DNA from: Azospirillum isscasi
Lineage (GTDB): Bacteria; Pseudomonadota; Alphaproteobacteria; Azospirillales; Azospirillaceae
DNA: 64,000 bases
Assembly: GCF_030849505.1 (NCBI RefSeq)
Contig: NZ_JAUJFI010000007.1
Location: 1-64,000 of the forward strand
Reading direction: 5' to 3'
Under the pieces are notes generated by a model. That model had not been told where the DNA came from and ran no database searches. It saw nothing but the letters and a program-made list of their open reading frames with translations. Within the stretch, counting starts at the first letter, position 1. Each line of letters starts with the position of its first letter. Positions 52,653-62,971 of this stretch are shown piece by piece. The position numbers were made by a program, and so were the translations under genes.

Positions 52653-53916
52653 GGGCGGTCCTCGTCTTGGAGAGGTAGTAGTGGGCGGCGCCGACGCGCA
52701 GCAGGCTGGAGAACAGCAGCGCCATGCACACCCCGGCGACGCCGTACATCGCCGCCAGCGGGCCGACCACCGCGAACACGGCCAGCGTCCCGGTGACGTT
52801 CACCACCAGCGCGAACTGGCTGCGCTGCACGCCGTAGAAGTAGGAGCAGACCATCTCCGCCAGATAGCCGCTGAGCGCCCCGATGGAGAGCAGGCGCAGC
52901 GGCCAGTCCTGGTCGGCGTAGGGCGACATGGCGCCGTAGACGATGTTCAGCATCTGGTGCGGGATCAGCAGGCCCAGGCTGTAATAGACCAGCAGGGGGG
53001 CGGCCCCGATGACGACGTAGCCGCGGATCGCCAGCCACGCCTGCTCGTCCGGATGAAGCGCGCCGGCACCCTCCGGCACGGTGCTGCGCCCCCGCGCGGC
53101 GATCTGGGGGACGAGGTTGCCCATGCCGATGATGATCGGGTTGGCGATGTTCACCAGATTGACCACCGCCTGGAACGCCGCGGTGGAGGCCATGCCGTCG
53201 ATGGCCGCCATCAGCCAGACGAGGCTCTGCACCCGCAGCATCAGGAACAGGTTGTTGGCGAGCGCCCAATGCCCGACCGACCAGAAGCGGCGGCAGACCG
53301 CGGGCAGTTCGGACAGGCCGGCGAAGCTGGGCCGCAGGATCGCAAAATGAACGACCGCCCCGGCCAGCGCCGGCCCCGTCATGGCGACGAAGACCCGCTC
53401 CAGCGTCAGGTGGCCGCCGAGCGCCATCAGGTTCAGAACCACGATCTGGCCCAGATAGGTGACGCTGTCGCCCCACAGCGCCTTGTCGTGCTTCAGCCCG
53501 GACATCAGCCCGCGCCGCCCGATCTCCTGCACCTGCCAGACGATGAAGTAGAGCACCGAGGGGCCGACCAGCTCCGGCATGCCCAGCCCGTACCCGACCA
53601 GCGCCAGGATGCCGGACAGCGGCAGGATCGATCCGGCGGTCATGAGGACGGCGCGGCCCGCCAGAACCCGGCGTTCGCCGCGGTCCAGCACCGCGCCCTC
53701 CACCGACAGCGGGTATTGGATCAGGCTGACGTTGACGACCTGGAGCGCCAGCAGGATCGACAGGAAGAAGACGAAGGTTCCGTATTCCTCCGACGGGAAG
53801 GTCCGGGCGAGCTGGATGTTGATGGCGAACATGCCAAGGCTGACCACGCCCTGGTCGGCGAGGGTCCAGAAGCTGCGGACGAGGGAGGCTGGTAGGGAGG
53901 CCGGGATCATGCTCAT
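52639..53916 (-). CDS. Wzx-type polysaccharide flippase
   Basis: A 425-aa membrane protein with about 12 hydrophobic segments, starting MSMIPASLPASLVRSFWTLA. Helix 1-2 region ADQGVVSLGMFAINIQLARTFPSEEYGTF (in parts) is characteristic of the polysaccharide-export MOP superfamily (Wzx/RfbX). It flips undecaprenyl-linked repeat units. The ATG overlaps the stop of the fused enzyme by 4 bp. Confidence 0.87.
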   Translation of the reverse strand: MSMIPASLPASLVRSFWTLADQGVVSLGMFAINIQLARTFPSEEYGTFVFFLSILLALQVVNVSLIQYPLSVEGAVLDRGERRVLAGRAVLMTAGSILPLSGILALVGYGLGMPELVGPSVLYFIVWQVQEIGRRGLMSGLKHDKALWGDSVTYLGQIVVLNLMALGGHLTLERVFVAMTGPALAGAVVHFAILRPSFAGLSELPAVCRRFWSVGHWALANNLFLMLRVQSLVWLMAAIDGMASTAAFQAVVNLVNIANPIIIGMGNLVPQIAARGRSTVPEGAGALHPDEQAWLAIRGYVVIGAAPLLVYYSLGLLIPHQMLNIVYGAMSPYADQDWPLRLLSIGALSGYLAEMVCSYFYGVQRSQFALVVNVTGTLAVFAVVGPLAAMYGVAGVCMALLFSSLLRVGAAHYYLSKTRTAHVAR

Positions 53917-56165
53917 GCGTTGCCGACCCGCGTCGTCCCGGTGGGCAACGGGTTGGGCTGGGCCTCCTCGTCGGCGGGCCGGGAGGCCGGGGCGGTGCGC
54001 GGCACGTCGCGGTAGGCCCAGCGCAGATAGTCCGCGGTCAGCGCCATGCCGTCCTCGAAGGCGAAGCGCGGCTCGTAGCCGAGCAGGTGGCGCGCCTTGC
54101 CCAGGTCGATGACGGCCTTGGCCTGATAGAGCGCCAGCTTCTGCGCGTCGGGCAGCCAGAGCTGGTTGCGGCTGGCCTTCTTCTTCAGGAAGTAATGAAC
54201 CATCACGAGGTGGCGCAGCCGCGGCGGCAGGCTGTCGAACCCGCCCTGGAGCAGACGGCGTGCCGGGCGCCAGCGCACGATGATCTGGATGATCTTCTTG
54301 GGGTCCTGAAGCACCATGGCGATGTCGCGCCGCAGGCTCTTCATCTCCTTGCGGATGGCTTCGGCGGGCTGGAAGCGCAGGCTGTCCACGCCCAGCGCCT
54401 CCTGGAAGCGCCCGAAGACGGCGGCCCAGGGCGGGGCGTCGGGGCCGGAGATGACGAAGCGCTCCCCGGCCGCCTGCGGGCTGCGGGTCGCCGCGATCAT
54501 GGCGTCCACCAGATCGTCGATGTAGACGGCGTTGCACAGCCCGCCTTCCTGCGGCAGCACCACCGTTCCGCTCAGCAGCATTTCGGCGGGGGCGTTCGTC
54601 CAGGGCTTGCAGAAGGGGCCGTAGACGATGGAGGGCTGGAGCACCACCCCCGGCAGGCCGCGCTCCCGCGCCGCGCCGAGCACCATCGCCTCCAGGTCCA
54701 GCTTGTTCTGGACGTAGCTCCAGGCGCGGTCGCCGTCGCGCGTCTCCTCCGACAGCGGGCCGTCGGGCAGCGGTTCGTAGACGGAGAAGGTGCTGAGATG
54801 GACGAAGCTCTTCACCCCGTGGGCGAGGCTGGCGTCGATCAGCGCGCTCATCCCGTCCATGTTCTGGCGGCGCGACCGCACATCGTAGGCGCAGTGGAAG
54901 ACCCAATCGGCGCCCGCCACCGCCTTGCCGATGGCCTCGCGGTCCAGCAGGTCGGCGCGGACGATCTCCACCGGGAAGCGGGCCAGACGCACCGCCTGCG
55001 CGATGTCGCGCACGATGCAGCGGACCTTGGCTCCGTGCTCCAGGCACAGCCGCTCGACCAGCCGCCCGCCGATGAAGCCGGCGGCCCCCGTCACCACCAC
55101 GGTGGGGCCGTCCGTTGCGGGTTGGGGCGCCGTGGGCCGGGGGGCGGTCGCGGGACCGTCCACCCAGGGCAGGGCCAGCGGTTCGCGGCTGGCGTAGCAG
55201 CGCTCGATCAGCGCGGTGGAGGGCAGGGCGTCGCGCCCGGCGACGGCGGCCTCCCGCCCTTCGCGGATGGCGTCGGCAAAGTCCTTCAGCTCCGCCTGGA
55301 ACAGGTCCCCGAAGATTTGCGGCGGGATGTGGTTGGCCGAGAAGCCGTCATGGACGAAATCCAGGATCTGCGGCACGTCCGACGCGATCTGGTTCTCGTA
55401 GAGATGGGCCTCCACGCTGCCCTTGGTGCCGTAGACGCGGATGGTGTTGCGCAGGGCGCGGGTGCGGCTCAGCTCCAGCGTGCCGGTGGCGCCGGACGCC
55501 ATGGTCAGGGACAGGTGGCAATCGGATTCCAGCCCGCCGTGGCTGTCGTCGCGATACTCGACCTCCGCCGCCTCGCCGAACCACCACAGCAGCAGGTCCA
55601 GCGTGTGCGACCCGGTGTCCAGCAGCACGCCGCCGCCCGCCCCGTCGCGGCGCAGCATCGCGGGCGAACTGATGCCCCAATTGTAGACGAAGCCCTCCCG
55701 CGCCTCGAAGCGCAGGATGCGGCCGAGCTGGCCGGAGTCGATCAGCGCCTTCAGCCAGCGCACGCCGTTCACGTAGCGGCGCATCAGCCCGACCGCGAGC
55801 ACCGCCCGGCGCTCCTGCGCCGTCTGCACCATGCGTTCGGCGTCGGCCAGGGTGACGGCCAGCGGCTTCTCCATGAAGACGTGCTTCCCGGCCTCCAGCA
55901 GGCTCTGGCCGACCGGCGCGTGGGCCATCGGTGGGGCGGCGACCAGCGCGGCGTCGAAGCGGTCCGCGGCCTCCCGCCAATCCGCCACGGCGACCGGCGC
56001 GCGGTTGCGGCCCAGCATGGCCTGCACCGCCTCCAGCCGGTCCGGCGAGGGATCGACGAGCACGCTCGGACGCCAGCCCAGGCGGAGCAGCGCCGGCAAC
56101 AGGTGATGGCTGACGATGCTGCCGCAGCCGATGATGGCAAGCCGCGGAAACTCGGCGTTGATCAT
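53913..56165 (-). CDS. Fused Gfo/Idh/MocA oxidoreductase and SDR epimerase/dehydratase
   Basis: A 750-aa two-enzyme protein. Residues about 7-345 form a Gfo/Idh/MocA oxidoreductase with IIGCGSIVSHHL at the start and the signature MEKPLA near residue 97. Residues about 355-700 form an extended SDR with TGAAGFIGGRLVERL, the conserved YVQNK (YxxxK) and a VYGPF motif. Both halves look catalytically complete. ATG at 56165 (MINAEFPRL) has AGGA upstream; an ATG at 56189 adds eight residues and sits against a repeat. First gene after the autokinase in the minus arm, so a role in making or modifying a nucleotide sugar for the polymer is likely. Confidence 0.85.
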   Translation of the reverse strand: MINAEFPRLAIIGCGSIVSHHLLPALLRLGWRPSVLVDPSPDRLEAVQAMLGRNRAPVAVADWREAADRFDAALVAAPPMAHAPVGQSLLEAGKHVFMEKPLAVTLADAERMVQTAQERRAVLAVGLMRRYVNGVRWLKALIDSGQLGRILRFEAREGFVYNWGISSPAMLRRDGAGGGVLLDTGSHTLDLLLWWFGEAAEVEYRDDSHGGLESDCHLSLTMASGATGTLELSRTRALRNTIRVYGTKGSVEAHLYENQIASDVPQILDFVHDGFSANHIPPQIFGDLFQAELKDFADAIREGREAAVAGRDALPSTALIERCYASREPLALPWVDGPATAPRPTAPQPATDGPTVVVTGAAGFIGGRLVERLCLEHGAKVRCIVRDIAQAVRLARFPVEIVRADLLDREAIGKAVAGADWVFHCAYDVRSRRQNMDGMSALIDASLAHGVKSFVHLSTFSVYEPLPDGPLSEETRDGDRAWSYVQNKLDLEAMVLGAARERGLPGVVLQPSIVYGPFCKPWTNAPAEMLLSGTVVLPQEGGLCNAVYIDDLVDAMIAATRSPQAAGERFVISGPDAPPWAAVFGRFQEALGVDSLRFQPAEAIRKEMKSLRRDIAMVLQDPKKIIQIIVRWRPARRLLQGGFDSLPPRLRHLVMVHYFLKKKASRNQLWLPDAQKLALYQAKAVIDLGKARHLLGYEPRFAFEDGMALTADYLRWAYRDVPRTAPASRPADEEAQPNPLPTGTTRVGNA

Positions 56166-56190
56166 GGAATCCTCGCTTTTGGCTGACATC

Positions 56191-56284
56191 CCCTCTCCCC
56201 CCTGGGGAGAGGGTCAGGGTGAGGGGGCGCGTGGCTGGGCATCCGGCAAAAGCGCATCCCCCTCACCGGCCCTCCGGGCGGGCC
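56191..56284. repeat. Hairpin repeat of the CCCTCTCCC family (copy 7)
   Basis: CCCTCTCCCCCCTGGGGAGA opens a stem (56191-56213), then CAGGGTGAGGGGG, a variable part and the inverted CCCCCTCACCGG...CCCTCCGGGCGGG. It fills the 128-bp gap between the autokinase and the fused enzyme genes. Confidence 0.75.
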
Positions 56285-56293
56285 GATAAGAGG

Positions 56294-58669
56294 CTAGGAA
56301 TGGCGCGCAGGCGCGTGCAGGGCGTAGTAGTAGGCGTCGTCCTTGTGGCCGTACTTGACGTGCTTGGAGGCGACGACCCGCGACAGCACGACGCCGCCGA
56401 CCGCGGTGTCGACCGACTTCAGCTTGTTGAAGCCGGCCATCACGGTGTCCAGCGGGGTGTGCTGCCAGCGGACGACGTAGATCACGCTGTCGGCCAGGAA
56501 GGACAGGGCCAGCGCGTCGGAGAACAGCATCACGGGGGCGGAGTCGATCACCACCACGTCGAAGTTGTGGCGCGCCCAGACGATCAGGTCGCTCATCGCC
56601 TGGGAACTGATGCGGTCGTGGGCGTCGGCGGTCCCGGTGGTGTTGCCCAGCACGCTGAAGTTCGCGGTTTCCTGGTGGATCAGCTCGTCGATGCCGACGC
56701 GCCCGTCCAGCAGGTCGGCGACGCTGCCCTGCGGCTGGTAGCCCAGCAGCTTGGCGATGGAGGGGCGCCGGAAATCCGCGTCGATCAGCAGCGTGTTCAG
56801 CCCCAGCCCGGCCAGCGACCGCGCCAGATTGGCCGCCAGCACCGATTTGCCCTCCTTGGGGATTGAGGAGGTGACCAGCAGCACCTTGGGCGGCGTCCCC
56901 CGCTTGCGCGGCATGCAGGCCATGGTCCGCACGGTCTGGATCGCCTCGCGGAAGGCCCCCACCTCCCGCGCGCGGCGGCTGTCGGGATTCGGCGTCAGGC
57001 TCAGGACCGGCTCGTTGCGGGGAAGCGACGGCACCATGCCGAGGCAGGGCACGCCGGTCGCCCGCTCCACCTGTGCCGGCGTGCGCAGGCCGGAGCTGAG
57101 GCGCTCCAGCAGCAGCACCAGCGCCACCGCCAGCGCCGTGGACCCGACCATCCCGACGCCCAGCGACATGCGGAGCTGCGGGAAGGCCGGGCGGATCGGC
57201 GGCAGGGCCGGGGCGCTGAGATGCGCGTCGAGCGCCCCGGTGTTCTTCAGCGCCAGCGTCTGCTCGTAACGCTCGGCGAGGCTGCGGAACAGCGTGCGGT
57301 GCGCGTCGGCGGCGCGCTCCAGGTCGCGGAGCTGGATGCCGGTGGCCTCGATGCCCTTCTGCTGCTCCTGAAGCTCGGCGATGCTCTTCAGCAGGCTGGC
57401 TTCGCGGATGCGCGCGACCTCCAGGTCGGCGTCCAGCCCCTTCTGGATCTTGCCCATCTCGTCGCGGATGCGGGTCTTCAGCTCGCCGATGCCGCGGCGG
57501 AGATTCACGATGTCCTGGTGCTTGTCGCCGTAGACCTGCTGGAGTTCGGCCAGCCGGCGCTCCAGCATCGCCTCCGCTTCGCGCAGCTTCTGGATCAGCG
57601 GGGAGGCGAGCACCTCGGGGATCGCCGCGGCGTCGTTGGTGGCGGACTGGCCGCGGGCCTGCCGCACGCGCGCCTCCGCCGCCGCCTTCTGCGCCTGCGC
57701 GGCGGTCAGCTGGGTGCTGAGTTCGTTCATCTGCTGCTGGACCATGTTGCGCCCGTCCGGCGGCAGCTCCAGCAGGCCGTTCTCCTTGCGGAAGCTGCGG
57801 ATGGCCTCCTCCGCGCCGCGCACCGCCTCGCGCGCCTCGATCAGCCGCCCGCCGAGCCACTGGTTGACCCGCTCGGTCAGGTCGCGGTTCATCTCCGTCC
57901 GGTAGTCCAGATAGGCTTGCCCGAAGGCGTTGGCGATGGCCGCGGCCTTGACGGGATCGACCGACGACGCCTCGATGATGATGGTGTAGGAGCGGTCGTC
58001 GTTGCGCGCCTCGATCCGGCGCAGCAGCGTGTCGATGGTCAGCAGGCGGGCCTGATCCGCGTCGCGGGCGGCGTCGTGGGTGGGAGGGGGCTCTTCCGCG
58101 CGGAACAGGGCGGTCGCCTGCTGCACGATCCGGCGCAGGACGTCGTTGCCTTCCGGCGGCAGGGCGCCGATGCCGGCCTTGGTCACCCGCTTCAGCCAAT
58201 GCTCGTCGGCGCCGTCGGGCGCCTTGATCGTCGGGTTGAATTCGGGGTCGTTCAGCAGGTTCAGCTTCTCCACCACCCGCTCCGCCAGCGCGCGGGAGCC
58301 GACGATGGAGACCTCGCTGCGGACGGCGGGCGCCTCGGGCGTCAGGTTGGACACCACCGATTTGAACTCCGCCAGCTCGACGCGCCGGGAATCGAGCTGC
58401 ACCATCGCCGTGGCCCGGTACATCGGCTTCAGCGACTGCATGACATAGGTGATGGTCGCCGTCCCCAGCAGGATGATGGCAAGCAACAGGACCTTGCGCC
58501 GCCACAGCACGGACAGCGTGGCGAAGACGGTCGCCTCCTGCCGGCTGCGGACGTCGGAGGAGTCTCCGGCGCCGGCCCCAGCGCCGGATTGCAGAAGGCT
58601 GTCCGGAAGGACGCTGGCGCGCGCTTCGTGGCCTGGAAGCGGTCCGCCTTTGCCGTTCGAAGAATTCAC
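56294..58669 (-). CDS. Polysaccharide co-polymerase with tyrosine autokinase (Wzc/ExoP type)
   Basis: A 791-aa protein. I choose the GTG at 58669 (AAAGGGG upstream); the frame is open to 58933 but that part is low-GC and unlike coding sequence. A Wzz domain has membrane helices near residues 60-80 and 520-540 and a long coiled coil (about 270-480). The C-terminal BY-kinase (about 575-791) has Walker A SSIPKEGKSVLAANL, Walker A' LIDADFRRP and Walker B VVVIDSAP. The Tyr-rich tail (KYGHKDDAYYYALH) is the autophosphorylation cluster. It controls chain length and export. Divergent from the UDP-xylose synthase gene. Confidence 0.9.
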   Translation of the reverse strand: MNSSNGKGGPLPGHEARASVLPDSLLQSGAGAGAGDSSDVRSRQEATVFATLSVLWRRKVLLLAIILLGTATITYVMQSLKPMYRATAMVQLDSRRVELAEFKSVVSNLTPEAPAVRSEVSIVGSRALAERVVEKLNLLNDPEFNPTIKAPDGADEHWLKRVTKAGIGALPPEGNDVLRRIVQQATALFRAEEPPPTHDAARDADQARLLTIDTLLRRIEARNDDRSYTIIIEASSVDPVKAAAIANAFGQAYLDYRTEMNRDLTERVNQWLGGRLIEAREAVRGAEEAIRSFRKENGLLELPPDGRNMVQQQMNELSTQLTAAQAQKAAAEARVRQARGQSATNDAAAIPEVLASPLIQKLREAEAMLERRLAELQQVYGDKHQDIVNLRRGIGELKTRIRDEMGKIQKGLDADLEVARIREASLLKSIAELQEQQKGIEATGIQLRDLERAADAHRTLFRSLAERYEQTLALKNTGALDAHLSAPALPPIRPAFPQLRMSLGVGMVGSTALAVALVLLLERLSSGLRTPAQVERATGVPCLGMVPSLPRNEPVLSLTPNPDSRRAREVGAFREAIQTVRTMACMPRKRGTPPKVLLVTSSIPKEGKSVLAANLARSLAGLGLNTLLIDADFRRPSIAKLLGYQPQGSVADLLDGRVGIDELIHQETANFSVLGNTTGTADAHDRISSQAMSDLIVWARHNFDVVVIDSAPVMLFSDALALSFLADSVIYVVRWQHTPLDTVMAGFNKLKSVDTAVGGVVLSRVVASKHVKYGHKDDAYYYALHAPARHS

Positions 58670-59219
58670 GTCGTCGCCCCTTTCGTCTTGCTGGCTGGCG
58701 GCCCGGCCAAGGATGGGTGTGAACGATGCGCTGCGGCCTTTTGGCTTTCTTCTCAGATAACCGGAAATTCCGGCGTCTTTTAAAGAACAGGGCCGATCTG
58801 AAGCTGGATTTGACTCTGGTGTTCCGCCGGTGAACCCGTTGCCGGACAGAATCCGAGTACCGTGAATGGCGTCACGCAACAATTGAAAAAAAGAAGGGCA
58901 CTCCGTCGCTGTGCTTACGACCGCCAACGTCAAAAATAATCATGTCCGCTACTCCGTCCGCGTGTTTGACCGTCAACACCGTGCCGGTCACAGTTTGCCG
59001 GGTGCAGCGGAGCCGTTTCACGCTCCGAAAAACCGCACAATTCCGAATACAGCCGTGCATTCCTGTGCAAAAGATCGAGCAAAGATTCGCTCTGCATGGC
59101 GTAATGCTGCGCTTCGTCGGCGGATTTTAAAGTAATTGTGTGAGCGGCCCGGCGCCGAAACCTCCGCGCGCCGCCGCTGTCCGGTCGAATTCCCCGGTCA
59201 ACCCCCAAGGAGAGGCTCA
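58670..59219. promoter_or_regulatory. Divergent control region of the exopolysaccharide locus
   Basis: 550 bp without a supported gene, clearly AT-richer than its flanks (for example CAACAATTGAAAAAAAGAAG near 58880). A 5-1-5 palindrome TTGAC-C-GTCAA lies at 58966-58976, and its TGACCG is repeated inverted as CGGTCA 12 bases further on (58985-58990). Short ORFs here have no recognisable content. It must carry the promoters of both polysaccharide arms. Confidence 0.55.
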
Positions 59220-60167
<948 letters not shown>

Positions 60168-60169
60168 GC

Positions 60170-60197
60170 GCGGCGGCGGAACCGGCAGCGCCGCCGC
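60170..60197 (+). terminator. GC hairpin after the UDP-xylose synthase gene
   Basis: GCGGCGGCG and CGCCGCCGC form a 9-bp stem around a 10-base loop, directly after the stop. No T-tract follows, so it may only attenuate transcription into the next gene. Confidence 0.4.
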
Positions 60198-60256
60198 ATC
60201 GCTGGGGTGCGGCGGCATGACATGGGCCAACAGGGAACGGCGGCAGGGAACGGCGG

Positions 60257-61852
60257 ATGTTCGAACTCCCTTCACGAAACAGCTCGGCGAAGCCGGAATA
60301 CGGGCCGCGCATGGGAATGGCCTTCCGGAGCCCCCGTCCGGCGTCCGCGTCGCCGGTCGCGGCGGCGGCGTCCGCCCCCGTCCTGCTGGGCGGGCTGGTG
60401 GCCGCGGATCTGCTGCTGATCGTCGGGGCGGGGCTGGCGGCGGAGGGCATCGCCGCCCGCCTGCTGCACGCGGGTCCCGCCGACCCGGCCCTTTTCACAG
60501 GCGTGTTCAACAGCGTGGGCGTTTTCAACAGCGCGGTCGGGCCGCTGGCGGTTCTGTCGCTGATGTGCCTCCACACCGCGGGCTGCTACCGGAATCTGCT
60601 GTCCAAGGCGGCGCGGCGGACCATCGGCTCGCACGCCGGGCCGCTGTTCGGGGCCTGGACGGCGGCCTTCCTGGTGCTCGTCCTCATGCTCGGCGTGACG
60701 GGGGAACTGCGGCGGCTGGACACGGCGGCGGCGGGCACGCTGTGGCTGTGGTACGGCCTCGGCCTGTTCGGGCTGACCGCGCTGCGCAGCCTGTTCCTGC
60801 GCGTGGCGCGCGACTGGAATCTGTCTGGCGTCCTGCGGCAGCGGACCTTGCTGGTCGGCACCAACGATCTCGCCTTCGAGTGGCTGGACCGGCTCCAGCG
60901 CACGGAGGGGGCGGGCTATCAGGTGATCGGCGCGGTGTCCACCGCGGCGGACCGCCCGCCGACCGCGCCGTCCCCCCCGCTGGCGACCGCCCGGCTGGCC
61001 GGCGTTCCGGTGCTGGGGAGCGTGAGCGGCCTGGTGGAGCAGGTGCGCGAGAACCGCATCGACCTCGTGGTGGTGGCCCTGCCGTGGAGCGCCGAGGCGG
61101 AGATCAACGACATTCTGGAACGGCTGCGCGTCCTGGCGGTGGATGTCCGCCTGCTGCCGCACCGGCTGATCGCCCGCACCGCGGGTCTGTCGGTCGATGC
61201 GACGGCGGGCGTTCCGCTGCTGGGCGTCATCCATCGCCCGCTGGCCGGCTGGCGCGGCGTGCTGAAGCGGTCGGAGGATCTGCTGATCGGCGGAGCGGCG
61301 CTGGCGGTGCTGGCGCCGGTTCTGCTGCTGGCCGCGGCGGCGATCCGGCTGGAAAGCCCGGGGCCGGTGCTGTTCCGCCAGAAACGCTTCGGCTTCAACA
61401 ACGAAGAGTTCGAGATCTGGAAGTTCCGCACGATGCACACCGACCGCGGCGACCGCTCGGGCGCGCAGCGGACCGTGCGCAACGATCCGCGGGTGACGCG
61501 GGTCGGACGCTTCCTGCGGCGCACGAGCATCGACGAGCTGCCGCAGCTCTTCAACGTCCTGCGCGGCGAGATGTCCATCGTCGGTCCGCGGCCTCACCCC
61601 GTCGCCATGAAGGCCGGGGACATGCTGTACCACGAGGCGGTGGAGAACTACGCCTGCCGCCACCGCGTCCGTCCCGGGATCACCGGCTGGGCGCAGGTGA
61701 ACGGGCTGCGCGGCGAGATCGACAACCTCCACACCGCCGCCCGCCGCGTCGAGCACGACCTCTACTACGTCGACAACTGGTCCCTGGGGCTGGACGCCGA
61801 AATCATGGTGCGCACCGCCCTCCTCCTTTTCTGGGACCGCAACGCCTACTGA
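60257..61852 (+). CDS. Polyprenyl-phosphate sugar phosphotransferase (WcaJ/ExoY type)
   Basis: A 531-aa enzyme that starts the repeat unit by moving a sugar-1-phosphate onto undecaprenyl phosphate. Four N-terminal membrane segments (about 40-190) are followed by a CoA-binding-like domain (about 195-320) and the catalytic C-terminal domain. The latter has a membrane hairpin (about 345-370), KRFGFNNEEFEIWKFRTMH, RRTSIDELPQLFNVLRGEMS, VGPRPHP and RPGITGWAQVNGLRGE. Start at 60257 follows GGGAACGGCGG. An 18-bp tandem duplication lies in the first periplasmic loop. The sugar specificity cannot be told. Confidence 0.92.
   Translation: MFELPSRNSSAKPEYGPRMGMAFRSPRPASASPVAAAASAPVLLGGLVAADLLLIVGAGLAAEGIAARLLHAGPADPALFTGVFNSVGVFNSAVGPLAVLSLMCLHTAGCYRNLLSKAARRTIGSHAGPLFGAWTAAFLVLVLMLGVTGELRRLDTAAAGTLWLWYGLGLFGLTALRSLFLRVARDWNLSGVLRQRTLLVGTNDLAFEWLDRLQRTEGAGYQVIGAVSTAADRPPTAPSPPLATARLAGVPVLGSVSGLVEQVRENRIDLVVVALPWSAEAEINDILERLRVLAVDVRLLPHRLIARTAGLSVDATAGVPLLGVIHRPLAGWRGVLKRSEDLLIGGAALAVLAPVLLLAAAAIRLESPGPVLFRQKRFGFNNEEFEIWKFRTMHTDRGDRSGAQRTVRNDPRVTRVGRFLRRTSIDELPQLFNVLRGEMSIVGPRPHPVAMKAGDMLYHEAVENYACRHRVRPGITGWAQVNGLRGEIDNLHTAARRVEHDLYYVDNWSLGLDAEIMVRTALLLFWDRNAY
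60500..60535 (+). repeat. 18-bp tandem duplication in the WcaJ-type gene
   Basis: GGCGTGTTCAACAGCGTG (60500-60517) is followed by a copy differing at two positions (60518-60535), encoding GVFNSV then GVFNSA in a periplasmic loop around residues 82-93. Confidence 0.85.
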
Positions 61853-61891
61853 CCAAAAGGCCAACGAACAACCGAAATGGAGTTTGACGCC

Positions 61892-62971
61892 ATGTCCGTC
61901 GCCCTTGTCAGCGGTTCCTGCGGATTGATCGGGTCGGAGAGTTGCCTGCATTTCGGTGCGCTGGGAATGGACGTCGTCGGCATCGACAACGACATGCGGC
62001 GGACCTTCTTCGGGGACGAAGCCTCGACCGCGTGGCAGCGCCGGACCCTGGAGCAGACGCTGCGCCAGCGCTACCGCCACCACGCCACCGACATCCGCGA
62101 CGCCGCGGCCATCGACGCGCTGTTCGAACGGCACGGCTCGACCATCTCGCTCATCATCCACACGGCGGCGCAGCCGTCGCACGACTGGGCGGCGCGCGAC
62201 CCGCAGATGGATTTCTCGGTGAACGCCAACGGCACGCTGAACCTGCTGGAAGCGGCGCGGCGGCATTGCCCGGACGCGGTGTTCATCTTCACCTCGACCA
62301 ATAAGGTCTACGGCGACACGCCGAACCGCCTGCCCCTGATCGAGACCGGGACCCGCTACGAGATCGACCCGGCGCACCGCTACGCCGGCGGCATCGCCGA
62401 GGACATGCCGATCGACGCCACCCTGCACAGCCTGTTCGGCGCCTCCAAGGTGGCCGCCGACGTGCTGGTCCAGGAATATGGCCGCTATTTCGGCATGAAG
62501 ACGGTGTGTTTCCGCGGCGGCTGCCTGACCGGGCCGAACCACTCGCCGACGCAGTTGCACGGTTTCCTGGCCTATCTGATGCGCTGCGCCGTCACCGGCA
62601 CGCGCTACGACGTGATCGGCTACAAGGGCAAGCAGGTCCGCGACAACATCCACAGCAACGACCTGATCGCCGCCTTCCACGCCTTCCACGAGGCCCCGCG
62701 CAGCGCCGAGGTCTACAACATCGGCGGCGGGCGGGCGAGCAACTGCTCGATCCTGGAAGCGGTGGCGCTGTGCGAGGAGATCACCGGGCGCCCGATGGAC
62801 CTCGCCTTCAAGGAGGCCAACCGCATCGGCGACCACATCTGGTGGGTCAGCTCGCTCGACCGGTTCCGCTCCCATTACCCGTCATGGGACATCCGGCACG
62901 ACGTGCGCAACATCCTCACCGACATTCATGACAGCAACCTGCGCCGCTGGCGCGTGGAGGCCGTGGCATGA
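61892..62971 (+). CDS. CDP-paratose 2-epimerase-like SDR
   Basis: A 359-aa extended SDR. NAD motif [10 protein letters not shown] at residues 7-16; [13 protein letters not shown] at 133-145 is the signature of CDP-paratose/tyvelose epimerases and relatives. The usual catalytic YxxxK reads Phe182-GAS-Lys186 ([10 protein letters not shown]), so the tyrosine is replaced. ATG at 61892 has GGAG upstream; the ATG at 61877 lacks a ribosome-binding site. Its stop overlaps the WecG-like gene by 4 bp. It probably epimerises or otherwise modifies a nucleotide sugar for the polymer, but no CDP-paratose synthase is visible in the window. Confidence 0.82.
   Translation: MSVALVSGSCGLIGSESCLHFGALGMDVVGIDNDMRRTFFGDEASTAWQRRTLEQTLRQRYRHHATDIRDAAAIDALFERHGSTISLIIHTAAQPSHDWAARDPQMDFSVNANGTLNLLEAARRHCPDAVFIFTSTNKVYGDTPNRLPLIETGTRYEIDPAHRYAGGIAEDMPIDATLHSLFGASKVAADVLVQEYGRYFGMKTVCFRGGCLTGPNHSPTQLHGFLAYLMRCAVTGTRYDVIGYKGKQVRDNIHSNDLIAAFHAFHEAPRSAEVYNIGGGRASNCSILEAVALCEEITGRPMDLAFKEANRIGDHIWWVSSLDRFRSHYPSWDIRHDVRNILTDIHDSNLRRWRVEAVA

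Noticed and set aside
60170-60230. Idea that the GC-rich region after UDP-xylose synthase encodes a small RNA
   Set aside because: Only one simple stem is visible and the next gene starts soon after; listed as a weak terminator candidate instead.
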